Made by a program: the position numbers and the translations under genes. Shown in pieces: positions 12,101 to 19,350 of a DNA stretch of 64,000 nt. Source of the stretch: Sabellastarte sp. h YS-2021 (Eukaryota; Annelida; Polychaeta; Sabellida; Sabellidae); contig OZ024928.1 in the NCBI GenBank assembly GCA_964017235.1, positions 3,968,001-4,032,000 on the forward strand, written 5' to 3'. Positions within the stretch are counted from its first letter, which is position 1. Every line of letters begins with the position of its first letter. A model generated the notes under the pieces. It had not been told where the DNA came from and searched no databases. It worked only from the letters and a program-made list of their open reading frames with translations.

Positions 12101-15100
12101 CTTTTCATCTCCTTTAAGAAAGGACATACCTCAGACATCAGACCCGCTACACTCTCTTCATGGTTGAAACAAACCATCCTACTTTGTTACAAACAAGCAG
12201 ATCAACAAGCCTTGGACTTGGTCCAAGTCAAAGCGCATGACATCCGGGCCTTTGCGGCCTCTAAGGCCTTTTACGGTGGGGTATCGGTGGACCAAATCAT
12301 GCAAGCCTGTCACTGGAAAGCTCACAACACATTTACAAATTTTTACCTAAAAGACCTTACTTGGTCGGACACCGACAACAATATGTATCTGGGACCCGTG
12401 GTGGCGGCACAACAAGTCCTAGATCCTTCCCCTCAGACCAGTTGTCCTCGGAAAGAAAAAAGGGGGGGGGCACATCCGCTACAACCAAGTCTTCAGGAGT
12501 CTTTCCCAGGATCTAGGTATTCCTTTACCTTCAAGATGTTACGGGTAAGGTCATTTTATTCTTTAGTTATCAAAGTAATTTCTATTAAGGACTTATTTAG
12601 TTGTCATTAATCTCATATTCAGGGTTAAAAAATTTATGAGATGCCCAACCACTGGGTTGGTCAGTCACACGTGAAGGGCCCTTAGGGACCCTTAGACCTC
12701 GAAGTGAGCACTGCTGCACTTCCGTCCTACCATCAAACATCTAGACAGTTTTTAGCACTGTCTCTCATTTACTTAGGTTTTTGGCTCGTTACAGGCCCGG
12801 TCTTCGGGATCGGGGCACTGTAAATGGGACTCAGACTGGTATTTCTGGCACTATTCTATACTTTTAATTCAAAATCTTAGAAAAAAATTACATACCTTCC
12901 AGTCTCAGCTGTAATCCCGCCACCGGGCGGTTGAATTCAGCATTAAGTCCCACATGGTAAGCTATTGTAGAGTAATAAAATTGAAAATTTTAATTACTTA
13001 AATGTAGCTTTTATAAGCTACAAGCTTACCATGTGGGACTTAGGAGAGTCCCACCCTGCCTCCCCGCTGTTTACAGCTGAGGGGTAGGTTTAAAAAATTT
13101 CAACGAGAAAATAGGGCGATTGGTCAGAAGTTATCACGTGACGACAACCACCAGTATATCCGGTGGCTAACAAGAACGATCTTTTTTTCTAAGACGTTGA
13201 CCCCGGGTGTGGCAACCCGAGAACAGCATTAAGTCCCACATGGTAAGCTTGTAGCTTATAAAAGCTACATTTAAGTAATTAAAATTTTCAATTTTATCTA
13301 TACCTTTATGTATTTCATGCCAGGCAGGTTTATTTCTCAAAAAAAATCTCTCGATATAACATCCAAACACAAAGACTCCCTTCAGAAATTTCACCAGCCA
13401 GTCATATATATTTACCACATGTATTTGTATTTACAATATCATAACTTGAAGTGTAATGATAAGCTAGTGTTTGAAAGCCCCTTATATATTCATCCTATCT
13501 ACCTACTCAGTCCTGTATAAAACAATGTAAACTAACCATGGTGTTGAAACGGCGCAGTGAGCCGTTTCGACCCGGTACTAGTGTCTAAATGGCCCGATAC
13601 ACAAATACTTATAGGATCAGTGTTATGGTAACATATATATTTAATTATATTTTGTATGAGCCATTTTCTAACCCTTCTCACATCACACTCTTGCCATGAC
13701 AACAGAAAACAACCTTGATGTGATTTGGATTAGCCACACACAGGTCAAACAGTTATTGTCAGGCAATCGCTTGAATAGCTCAGTGTCAATAAAATAATTA
13801 AGAGAGCTTTTAGACTGAAGCTTTCATAAATTTAACCTACAAAACAAACAATTGCATTTGGGTGGCATTTAGAATTGTTTATACATATAATACACCTAGT
13901 TCAACGTCCTAGAGTTACCTAAGATATCTTCCCCTTTTATTGCCTAAAAATGCCTGTGAGCTTATCCCTACAAGTGCCTAATATGTTCATTTTGTAAATT
14001 TCCCTGCGTCTGCGTGGTGTGGACCTGGCTATGTCTCTGAAATCATTATGATAATTATTGCATTGGACTTGGTGTCGCACCTTAGAGTCTTCCTTACCAG
14101 AGATTAAGCGCTATAGAAGTATAGAATAAAATAGAATGTAGAGCAAAATGTGTTGGCCTGCAAGAATACTTAAAAAATGATCTTGAAGTTCTGTCGACAA
14201 AGTTTGTTAACAAAAATGTTCTACTGTGCATGTGCACACATGCACAGACTTGGGGTCACCTCTCTAACAAGAATATTTTTTTTACTATTCTTGTTGGTCA
14301 ACACATTTTGCTCCAGAGACCCAATGTAAGCACTTGTGAGACAAAGGTATTAGTACTTACAAAGAAAGTTAATTTGCAGTCAATTTTTTTACAATTTATA
14401 ACTCAGGAGGTAGTTACAACACATACTGATGTAAATGGTTCAGAAAAGTGGCAAACCATGTGATTTGCCCTCATGAGTGAAAAGACAGCCTGTACAACTG
14501 CAAAGTGTGCCCTCATCAATACAATCTGCTCTCCACTGTTACAACTCATGAAGATAACTAATCCTCTACATGTATTTGAAATTTTGGGGTTTGTAAGACT
14601 GACTCGCCCATGGCAACTTCTCTCAAGGGGTGTTATATATGTAAATTAGATAAAAATGGACAGGAATGGTAGTCTCCCAATGCTTTTTCAAATTACTGAG
14701 AAAACCAAAGATTTTAATGACGAATTTTGTGTTTTGTTGTTCATCGACATGAGTTATTGTTCGATGTAAAATAGTATTGAAAATGTCACTTTTATGACAA
14801 TTCTGAAAAATTCTGACATTTGTTTCTCAGAAATAATCACATTATTTTCTAGGGCTGGCACACCCATGGACCCTGTCTTCCCCTACCCCTGAAGCCAGAC
14901 CGGTTTGAGGAGATGACACAGACGGTAGCACCATACATGGCCCGGTTGTTTGCGATACTCAAACACACTGGCGCCACTCTTGAAATCCTCTCTGACAAAG
15001 GGTCAAACATCAGGAAACTCCTAGAAGAGGTACGCTTAGCTTAGCAACTAAAGACTATTTCGCAACTGGTTTAAGACATATTTTTGATTATACCAAATCA

Positions 15101-18100
15101 TTAATAATGCCATTGTGTTAATTTGAAGTACCAAATAGCAGACTATGTTAAACATGTGAGCCAAAGAAAGGGATTTTCATATTTTATTGGATCCTATTAG
15201 TAGTTTTAGAAGTGTGGTACGTGTACCTGATGAATCATATCTTACCAGTATCGTGGGTTCAAATCCAGTCTGTGACAAGATCTGGAATGCACTGAAGGTG
15301 TGTCCCTACATGACTTAAGCTGTTGGAAGAGAACATTAAAATTCATCTTGAATCTCATATTTTGAAGGAAATACCATCGTAGCTCATGACCTCCACCATG
15401 AAGGTATTATTTTCATGACCATTCGTTTGTCTGTTTGTTTGGTTGTTAGTAGGATTATGCAAATACTACTGGTTGGATCATCCTCCAAGAAATCAGAAGA
15501 TAGGTCTTGGTGCATCCTAGATCCCATTAAATTTTCAGATTGATCTGGATCACCATCTGTATACAAAAAAACGGATTTTCCCATTTACTTATTATCACAT
15601 GCCTTGGCAGAGGTACTTGCCCTGTGAGTGCTCTTTTTTGATGATGTTTCTGTGGTGTACAGAGTTCAGTAATGACATGGTATCAGACTCACCTTCTAGC
15701 TCAGTGCTGTTGGGTTCAGGTCATGGATCTGAGCTTAAGTGGGAAAGTTTTTTTGTTTTTTTTTTGTAAATATCCAGTGATTCACAGTATAGAGTCTGCT
15801 TTTTTACTCTTACAGTCATCTGTTTTGATACGACCTATACATTGTGGTGAAAGGACATTTAAACCAAATTTATCAAATCAGTGATGTATCTTCTTGTTTT
15901 TACAGAAATGTAATCTCGACTCAGAATTTGGGGAGGATTATGAAGAATTCAGAGACTTTGTCATGCAGCTGGATAAAGACCAAAGCTTTGGAGAATTAGC
16001 CAGGTAGGTTAACTGGTTGGTGACCATTTATTGAGAAACAACAAAGCTTAGGAGGATTAGTCAGGCAGGTTAACTTGAGTGATGATCATAAATCTCGAGA
16101 AAGACCAATGCTTAATGATTGCGAAGGTAGGATTTCAGAAAATTAACAACTTTTGAAAGTAGAATATCTGAGTTGTTGCGATATATCTGGAGACAAAATC
16201 TTTAGTGACCTATTTATATAGTTCTGCTGCAAAATGATCATACAAATGGATAAAGACCACAGCTTTTGGAATGAATGACATTGTAAGTTAGAATAGTACC
16301 AAACAGCTGGAGCAAGACCAAGGTTTATAGACTTAGCCAGGTAGATAATAGACTGAGTTATTAGCACAGTACATATAGATATGTTGCAAACCTTCACATG
16401 ACCAAACTTTATCCTTGTATAATAACTGTGCCTCTGTGCCTATCTACCTTGGAGTTCCAGATTCCAGTGTTTCCCTTTAGCTATATGCTATGCGTGTCTG
16501 TTTAGTGTTTAGTTTCTATGTGTGCATGCAGTAATGAGAAGGCAGTGAGATTCAGTATTAACAGAGGCTGAGCAGTTTGTTTTTATACGTATACAGCTAA
16601 GCAATGGCCAAATGTTTTAAAGATATCGGATAACTCAAGCGTTGCTACCATCACAGTATCTTATGCGAGTAAATCTCTACCTGGAATTTGCTTTTATACA
16701 TGCATTTTCTAAATAATATTGAGTATAGTAATACAGATGCAACCCTTGGATTTTGTTTAACAGACTTACCTTATCCTTCACATAGGTACTTGTGTCTGAA
16801 TGAGTTTGTACCAGTACCTTTTCAAAATTGTTCTTTTTGAGAGGTCACCCTGTTACGCCATAGACAGTGACCTGTTTATGCACGTATATTGCATGACTTC
16901 ACAATAGTTTTGGTGATAAAATTAAGAAGCACTATCAGGGACAACGAAAGTATTTTATTTATGAAGAATTATTTTCACATTTGATTGGCATGTACTTTGT
17001 CTAGATGCCATCTACCAAGTGGGAAAATTGTGTGGTTGTGTCCCACACATAGAGGACAAGACGATCGGATCACTGTGCTCAGTAAAGATGACAATGAAGA
17101 CATCATACAGAGTACAGATGATGATACAGTGACCGCCAGCATGCTAGACCATCTGAAGGAGCAAAACGTGGCATCTCCACCACAGGCAGCAAAACCACAA
17201 CCAGCAAATATACCAGCAGGTGTCAGTACACAGGGACAAGCAGTACCAAAAAGCCCATCCCAGAGTACTGCATCTAGCACATGTAAGTAAGAGGTTTTAT
17301 CCTGTATGTTTACATCTGCCATTCTGGCCTAATAGGTAACACACTGGCCTAGGAATTTAGGGAATCTGGGTTCAATCCCAGGTACAAGCAGATGCATAGT
17401 AGCACGGATGACAGTACTTGGTTATTGAGTCCTATCCACGGTGGCAGGCTAAAGAAACCTCCGGGTTGTTAATAAATGGCCATCCCTTAGTCTCAGTCTT
17501 TCAGTTATGTAAATGTCAGTCACTAGAGCTTGGACTGTACTAGTGCAGTCAGAATGGGTCATATGGCATTTGGAGTCCTGAAATAAAGGAAACCTTGCAC
17601 AAAACACGAACACAATAATTAAAAAAAGACAATGTAACACACTTTTTATCTCCCGCCGGACTTTGGCCCAGGAGGGAGATTATGAAATGCATCCTGTGTG
17701 TGCGCGCATGCATGTCGGGGGATTTGTCTGTTAGTGTGTCAAAAAACTACTGCATTTACACATTTTTGGTACATTACTTGTCGTAATGGATTTTTTGCCC
17801 TTTCCAAATGGTTTATGTTTTTTTGGACTTTGGCCTGAAGCTAAGTGAGTAAAGGCACTCTTAGCTAATTTGTGTAAATGGCTTCAAACTCAAAAACTAT
17901 TGCATTTAGAGTATTTTGGTAAAATATGTTGTTTAGCTGCTTTCTCCTTACCTACAAAATTGTATGTACTTTGGAACTCTATTGTACTATATAAGTTAGC
18001 AAAAGCTATTTCCTTAATTTTAGCTAAATTATTGAAAAAGTAAATATCTAATATCTCAAAAAGTACTGCACTCGGCCTATTCCTTTCCCATATGTTGTTT

Positions 18101-19350
18101 ATCTACTTTTGGGTCAGCCATAACATAGTAAAATTGCAGAGCTGTAGCTCATTGCACAGCTGAGCAATAGCTACTTTTATGTTCTCACCATTGATTAAAT
18201 CACTTCTAACTTTCCAATTTTTACTCTCTGACTTTTCATTACCTTCCATAATGAGTAACATCACTGGTAACTTGGAAACTATTGGATATAGAGAATTTTG
18301 TATATGTTATTCAGCTACTTTTTGGTCAGCTATAACATAGTAATATTGCAGACCTGTAGCCAATACCATAGCTGAGTAATAGCTACTTTGAGGCTCTTAC
18401 TGTTGAGTAAATCAATTGTAACTTGAAAACTATTGCATTAAGAGTATTTTGTTTAAATATGGTATTTACCTACTTTTGGGTCAGCTATAACATAGTAACA
18501 TTGCAGACCTGTAGCTCATGGCATAACTGAGCAATACCTATTTTGAGATTCTCACTGTTGAGTAACTCAGCTGTAACTAGAAAACTATTGCATTTAGAGT
18601 ATTTTGTTGCAATATGTTATTCACCTGTTTTGGTGTCAGCTTTAACAGTAACAGTGCAGACCTGTAGGTGATTCAATAGCTGAGCAATAGCTATAGCAGC
18701 CTTCTAAAGGTCAAATTTGAGGCATTACTTCTAGCACAAATTACAATTGTCAATTATGTTGAAAACCGTTAGATATAGAGTGACTTTAAGCTAATTTTGG
18801 GTCTTTTGGGTACTATAGACCCTGGATATAATGCCTCAAAAAAATTTTAATTTTCCAAATTTTGGCCGCCATCTTGAATTTTGGTAGAGAACATCACACC
18901 ATGTCCCATCTGGGGATGTACTGCCGCAAATTGATGGAATTCTAGTTGCTTCTAGAACTTCAAATGTGAAAACAACCTGTAGGAAATCTTGTCCTGCGAA
19001 TCTTTTGCAAGTGTCAGTTTGATCTTTGACCCCTGCTGCAAGGTTCAGTTGAGCCATTTTACTCCCTTATTGTTGCTCCTTGGGCTTTGAACCCTTCTTG
19101 TGGTCAGACTACCTGCATTTCTTCTTAATACCTGGTGGGAGATAAATACCACGGCAGTGGTCTTGTTGCTTTTAAAGCTGTACGTCTACCTGATCAAATC
19201 TCTCTGTATGTTTTAGCCTCAGTCTCAAGCAAGGTGAAGGCCTTATCTGCAGAACTCCAGTCTCAGGGAAAAGCCTCGAATGCCAAGGCAGCAGCTCAAG
19301 TCGCCGGGGGACTCGACAAAAACAAGAGCAAAGCCTGTACAGTCATGTGA
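22..19350 (+). CDS. Multi-exon gene, C-terminal half, ROCO-like C-terminal domain with CAAX end
   Basis: Eight exons can be joined: 22-150, 1507-1559, 3664-3739, 4806-4949, 14853-15029, 15906-16003, 17005-17282 and 19217-19350. Every junction has AG/GT borders and the phases match, giving 362 codons and a TGA stop. The upstream part lies outside the window. The visible protein has a basic start with an IYPRLYVLDF stretch, an acidic Glu/Asp-rich linker, then a folded segment with a Cys-His pair (LCEHEEGWH), a helical stretch (APYMARLFAILKHTG) and a second Cys-His motif (WLCPTH). It ends in a low-complexity Ser/Pro/Ala tail and the tetrapeptide CTVM. The LCE..H, APY and WLCP.H spacing resembles the C-terminal region I recall for invertebrate and fungal ROCO (ROC-COR GTPase) proteins; this is inference from pattern only. 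CTVM fits a farnesylation CAAX box and would suggest membrane attachment. The exon structure is well supported; the family name is not. Confidence 0.75.
1142..1344. mobile_element. Short inverted-repeat element (MITE) with TA target site
   Basis: About 40 bp at the left edge (starting CACCCCTGTCACTAATG) is the imperfect inverse of the right edge (ending CATTAGTGACACGAGTG). TA flanks both sides (1140-1141 and 1345-1346). A TA target duplication fits Tc1/mariner-type MITEs. It lies in the first visible intron of the left gene and has no coding capacity. Confidence 0.55.
1507..1559 (+). CDS. Left gene, short exon encoding acidic linker
   Basis: The acceptor is CAACAG ending at 1506 and the donor is GTGAGT from 1560. 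It encodes KPPTDLQEGIPEEDEKE plus two bases of the next codon. Those two bases are completed exactly by the first base of the exon at 3664, which supports the assignment despite the small size. Confidence 0.7.
1830..2505. repeat. Region bounded by GCGGCGATAGCGGCGAT and its inverse, with a G run
   Basis: GCGGCGATAGCGGCGAT near 1831 and again GTCCAAGG...TAGCGATGGCCA near 1900 are mirrored by ATCGCCGCTATCGCCGC near 2480-2497, next to TTACTTGGAC. A run of G interrupted once occupies about 1855-1878. The inverted layout suggests a degraded inverted-repeat element, but I found no clean target duplication. Confidence 0.35.
3664..3739 (+). CDS. Left gene, exon encoding acidic linker
   Basis: The acceptor is TCTGTCAG ending at 3663 and the donor is GTAAGA from 3740. 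It encodes a very acidic stretch (SYPLDEEENEEDGDNQTD and on to ATQ). The first base completes a Thr codon begun in the previous exon. Confidence 0.75.
4358..4736 (-). mobile_element. hAT-like MITE, TSD ATAGGAAT
   Basis: A perfect 8-bp duplication ATAGGAAT flanks the element (4350-4357 and 4737-4744). The termini TCGGGCTGCGA and TCCCAGCCCTT are imperfect inverted repeats. It is homologous, in opposite orientation, to the element at 38145-38531; the shared interior includes ACTCGAG and TTTACTCC(A/G)TATTCTATAAT-like stretches. An 8-bp TSD is the hAT hallmark. No ORF. Confidence 0.75.
4806..4949 (+). CDS. Left gene, exon (48 codons)
   Basis: The acceptor is TTTTACAG ending at 4805 and the donor is GTATTA from 4950. 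It encodes a basic patch (ARRPKSALRKRGSG) followed by DMTYCLRFLCEHEE, the start of the conserved Cys-His segment. A hAT-like element ends only 69 bp upstream of the exon. Confidence 0.75.
5030..7435 (-). mobile_element. LINE retrotransposon (L2/CR1 type), 5'-truncated and mutated
   Basis: On the minus strand the order is an endonuclease fragment (about 7430-7230, with GDLNLHLD and HTLD), a linker (7032-6688), reverse transcriptase (6691-5780) and a C-terminal region (about 5620-5239, with LDYCNSLL, IQNALCRIVF and HWLPI). A 3' UTR ends at about 5030 in an AGCGC(T)ATTTC-type tail. Frameshifts and stops separate these blocks. Order and motifs match L2/CR1-clade ORF2. It is 5'-truncated inside the endonuclease, as is usual for LINE copies. 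A second copy of the same family lies at 35070-35589. It sits in the large intron of the left gene, antisense to it. Confidence 0.85.
5780..6691 (-). pseudogene. LINE ORF2 reverse transcriptase fragment
   Basis: The 303-residue open frame carries the RT blocks in order: LDSIPTSLVKE, NFRPVSNQSF, a damaged HSTET motif, AFDTINH, the block B' PYGMPQGSVLGPLLFTLY, and YVDDTQIYLAL, which holds the catalytic Asp pair (usually YADD, here YVDD). The N-terminal part continues in another frame upstream (6688-7032). The C-terminal frame breaks after LALDLETLD, where downstream sequence shifts. It is therefore a dead copy. Function would be target-primed reverse transcription. Confidence 0.85.
7513..7577. 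repeat. Left arm of an inverted repeat flanking DIRS element A
   Basis: This arm begins GGGCCGTTTC and ends GCGCCGTTTCAACACC. Its imperfect inverse is at 13540-13595 (GGTGTTGAAACGGCGC ... GGCCC). The DIRS element lies between them, so they look like the ends of an older inverted-repeat transposon into which the DIRS element inserted. No matching target duplication was found. Confidence 0.5.
7651..7814 (+). repeat. DIRS A left inverted terminal repeat
   Basis: From TAGCTTACCATGTGGGACTT through CACCGGATATACTGGTAG and ATCACGTGATAAC-like sequence to the TTTCTCGTT region, it is the near-perfect reverse complement of 13100-13250. The tip outside AAGCTTACC/TAGCTTACC differs between the two ends, as in DIRS-1. 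Confidence 0.85.
8044..11688 (+). CDS. DIRS A gag-like / reverse transcriptase / RNase H polyprotein
   Basis: One open frame of 1214 codons starts at the first ATG (8044). Residues 1-60 contain a Cys/His cluster (CRHFCFSF, YCPTCREAGKGDDPC, CQIC) like the zinc motif at the start of element B gag. Up to about residue 540 there is a Ser/Pro/charged gag-like region. RT spans roughly 615-800: RLFLVPKP, WRPVIDLSRLN, SSIDLSDAYLHIPI, LPFGLATAP and the catalytic YLDDWL near residue 738. RNase H spans about 900-1020, with LFTDASNEGWG, LELKAVSLAL, ATDNSTVVAYIN and ADLLSRS. A conserved post-RNase H block follows (VDLFATHLNHKLP, YAYPPTALL, IAPGWPGMPWF), sometimes called a methyltransferase-like region. 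The frame has no stops, so this part looks recently active. It overlaps the recombinase frame. Confidence 0.9.
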   Translation: MSIHQASKDKPRAQKCRHFCFSFDIHHYCPTCREAGKGDDPCVTFETPCQICTSFSDEQLQKIQNRKHYLKKQKAAPSSKDDELDLLGEGDGDSFTGSNADLECAADNLFASPPPPPLAFSSLSLKTPAKTVPPTPGTALQNKIQKNLEKSLGDSLNIHIQQQMGSFQASMLEAFQSLREELATQKKVEVESSLLASKPGSSSNNAAPLDLPPPRSGTNLPSEAMDVDYSPALPPRLVLTQDSSEQYVAPSEGHPEEVSYSHKKQSHRQPVDPSSASDQLNEDSDQPRIPSSRSKKHSDKSKHKSRSRYVSFSSEEDQSPVARHRSSKPSRAQPSGVASDQDLPQHDPDPPYYREVALSDMPSQYSEEVDTFRRILSLPDPRESMPRSSTSVLGLDDEKGRQELRPRGPSSILPLSSVIKDAFDKFQHDFKAANLSEGKYVQPPPSTSKWYKVGQPTFQDKIQELNTDFAKICITPRPSGAPVARVPLPVLKELELQARQNISTLNFTAAFAKTSSSCNVSLEKCQHSIKSTVKKIKSQIQKGANPEKAAKRGYEEVADYLDFWNKTVLVQHRALTCLSKSLAHILQRGLYSMANTGLLRREAEMTITSTIRRNETSRTQELSRLFLVPKPHQRWRPVIDLSRLNTFLHVEKFKMETPESIRTSLIPGEWVSSIDLSDAYLHIPIHPNSRKYLRFCYKAQVFQFTSLPFGLATAPQDFTMIVKEVKLMALSRGLRIHQYLDDWLIRSQSQEEAQVNTQAVVDLTQSLGWIINQEKSELKPTQVFSFVGYEYHLDSALVKPTQERWLKLQDLILRLKSKRVLTARCLMSLIGLLASTEKMVPEGRLHMRPFQFHLKEQWRYPQSLDNLLPWTEAIAAHLDWWQNPSNVMKGADLHPKDHSIQLFTDASNEGWGAHLDQNSTKGLWSDREKRLHINVLELKAVSLALRDFKDQCQNQTVLVATDNSTVVAYINKQGGTHSAEMCALLWKIMTWCHHYHITLKARHIPGCLNVMADLLSRSNQVQSTEWSLHPQVFKQICQKWFTPHVDLFATHLNHKLPLYVSPIPDPRAWDIDALNLNWTNLTAYAYPPTALLHKVIQKIRQCHCLIIVIAPGWPGMPWFWDLVQLSTEIPLQLPVSTTLLKQSHKFVFHNNPQHLNLHAWCLGADNFKNKASLWRWQRELLPLSGHQQGPSTSQSGPYLKNGAEKIRWISPLHL
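9945..12610 (+). pseudogene. DIRS A tyrosine recombinase, internally deleted
   Basis: The frame (-1 relative to RT) is open from 9945 but its recognisable recombinase starts near 11575 (APQRSSTRTIYKSKWALFEK). It continues through SIDGYR-like PSTIDGYRTAIVDTLG and WNLSVVLNELTKAPFEP, then stops at 11976-11978. Homology resumes in another frame at 11966 (VTIPAL) and includes the HxxR box AHDIRAFAASKAF and ACHWKAHNTFTNFYLKD, with the likely nucleophile Tyr. Compared with element B, about 58-60 residues are missing at the join near 11963, including the GSGKRRSEIHAW block with the first catalytic Arg. The deletion also shifts the frame. The enzyme would join the circular cDNA to target DNA; this copy cannot encode it. 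Confidence 0.85.
12940..13043 (+). repeat. DIRS A internal complementary region
   Basis: CATTAAGTCCCACATGGTAA at 12941 is the inverse of the left end, and it is followed by the inverse of the right tip (AATTTTAATTACTTAAATG ... AAGCTTACCATGTGGGACTT). It therefore joins both outer ends head to head. In DIRS elements this region templates completion of the circular DNA. Confidence 0.85.
13100..13296 (+). repeat. DIRS A right inverted terminal repeat
   Basis: It runs from AACGAGAAAATAGGGCGATT to CATTAAGTCCCACATGGTAA, then a 50-bp AT-rich tip (GCTTATAAAAGCTAC ... TTTTCAATTTTA) that is not shared with the left end but is found inverted in the internal region. Confidence 0.85.
13540..13595. repeat. 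Right arm of the inverted repeat flanking DIRS element A
   Basis: It starts GGTGTTGAAACGGCGC and contains GCCGTTTCGACCCGG. It is the imperfect reverse complement of 7513-7577. Confidence 0.5.
13610..14030. other. Intron DNA with nothing recognised
   Basis: AT-rich intron of the left gene between the DIRS flank and a LINE tail. No coding frame, inverted repeat or splice pair fitting the flanking phases was seen. Confidence 0.4.
14035..14138 (+). mobile_element. LINE 3' tail (solo)
   Basis: CACCTTAGAGTCTTCC and GAGATTAAGCGCTATAGAAG followed by short AGAATA repeats match the 3' end at 62810-62870 (CTTAGAGTCCTC, GAGATTAAGCGCTATAAAAG and an ATTAGA repeat). This looks like a heavily 5'-truncated LINE insertion in the intron. 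Confidence 0.55.
14853..15029 (+). CDS. Left gene, exon (59 codons)
   Basis: The acceptor is TTTCTAG ending at 14852 and the donor is GTACGC from 15030. It encodes GWHTHGPCLPLPLKPDRF, then the helical stretch APYMARLFAILKHTG and IRKLLEE. It continues the previous exon in phase 0 across a 9.9-kb intron that contains a complete DIRS retrotransposon. Confidence 0.8.
15665..15880 (+). mobile_element. Degenerate SINE-like sequence
   Basis: GGTATCAGACTCACCTTC and GTTGGGTTCAGGTCAT resemble the A- and B-box parts of the SINE at 25448-25675. TTTGATACGACCTATACA near 15829 resembles its 3' part (GATATGACCTGTACAGTG). A T-rich stretch interrupts it. Confidence 0.35.
15906..16003 (+). CDS. Left gene, exon
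   Basis: The acceptor is TTTTTACAG ending at 15905 and the donor is GTAGGT from 16004. It encodes KCNLDSEFGEDYEEFRDF and then VMQLDKDQSFGELA, an acidic helical segment. It ends with two bases (AG) of an Arg codon. Degenerate copies of its 3' end and donor recur in the following intron. Confidence 0.8.
16030..16350 (+). repeat. Decayed tandem copies of the preceding exon end and donor
   Basis: The exon end reads GGATAAAGACCAAAGCTTTG then GAATTAGCCAGGTAGG. The intron contains AAAGCTTAGGAGGATTAGTC with AGGCAGGTTAACTTG (16042-16077), ATGGATAAAGACCACAGCTT (about 16246) and GCAAGACCAAGGTTTATAGA with CTTAGCCAGGTAGATAAT (about 16313-16348). These look like old tandem duplications spanning the exon-intron border. 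Confidence 0.55.
17005..17282 (+). CDS. Left gene, exon with WLCPTH motif and Ser/Pro/Gln-rich linker
   Basis: The acceptor is TTTGTCTAG ending at 17004 and the donor is GTAAGT from 17283. It encodes RCHLPSGKIVWLCPTHRGQ, then an Asp-rich stretch and a Pro/Ala/Gln/Ser-rich linker that looks unstructured. It ends with one base of a Ser codon completed at 19217. Confidence 0.8.
17315..17440 (+). mobile_element. tRNA-related SINE fragment (candidate)
   Basis: TCTGGCCTAATAGGTAACAC resembles a degenerate A box and TGGGTTCAATCCCAGG is a good B box, about 40 bp apart. There is no tRNA cloverleaf or CCA context, so it is more likely a SINE remnant than a tRNA gene. Confidence 0.4.
17645..19167 (+). 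mobile_element. Helentron-like non-autonomous element, copy I
   Basis: The head is TTTATCTCCCGCC (17645), which folds back on GGAGGGAGAT 15 bp later and is followed by a TGTGTGTGCGCGC microsatellite. The interior has diverged tandem units around AGCTGAGTAATAGCTAC and GGTCAGCTATAACATAGTAA (about 120-bp spacing). The tail has GGTGGGAGATAAA (19134), the hairpin ACCACGGCAGTGGT (19148-19161) and the terminus CTTGTT. Subterminal inverted repeats, a tandem core and a 3' hairpin are the described features of Helentron-associated elements (DINE/INE-1, pearl-like). Copies II and III share all parts. It lies in the last intron of the left gene. Confidence 0.7.
19217..19350 (+). CDS. Left gene, terminal coding exon with CAAX box
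   Basis: The acceptor is ATGTTTTAG ending at 19216. The frame encodes a Ser/Lys/Ala-rich tail ending KNKSKACTVM, then TGA at 19348-19350. Cys-Thr-Val-Met fits the prenylation consensus; Met at the last position favours farnesyl transferase in known substrates. Confidence 0.75.

Larger units (their letters stand above)
7650..13296 (+). mobile_element. DIRS retrotransposon, element A
   Basis: The 5.6-kb element has inverted terminal repeats (7651-7814 and 13100-13296), an internal complementary region (12940-13043), a gag-like/RT/RNase H frame and a tyrosine recombinase. The outer limits are read from the internal region, which joins the reverse complements of the two outer tips: the left starts TTTTATTACGCTAC and the right ends TTTTCAATTTTA. 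No target duplication flanks it, as expected for recombinase-mediated integration through a circular intermediate (known for DIRS). It lies in the sense direction in an intron of the left gene. The recombinase carries a deletion, so this copy is probably not autonomous. Confidence 0.9.
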
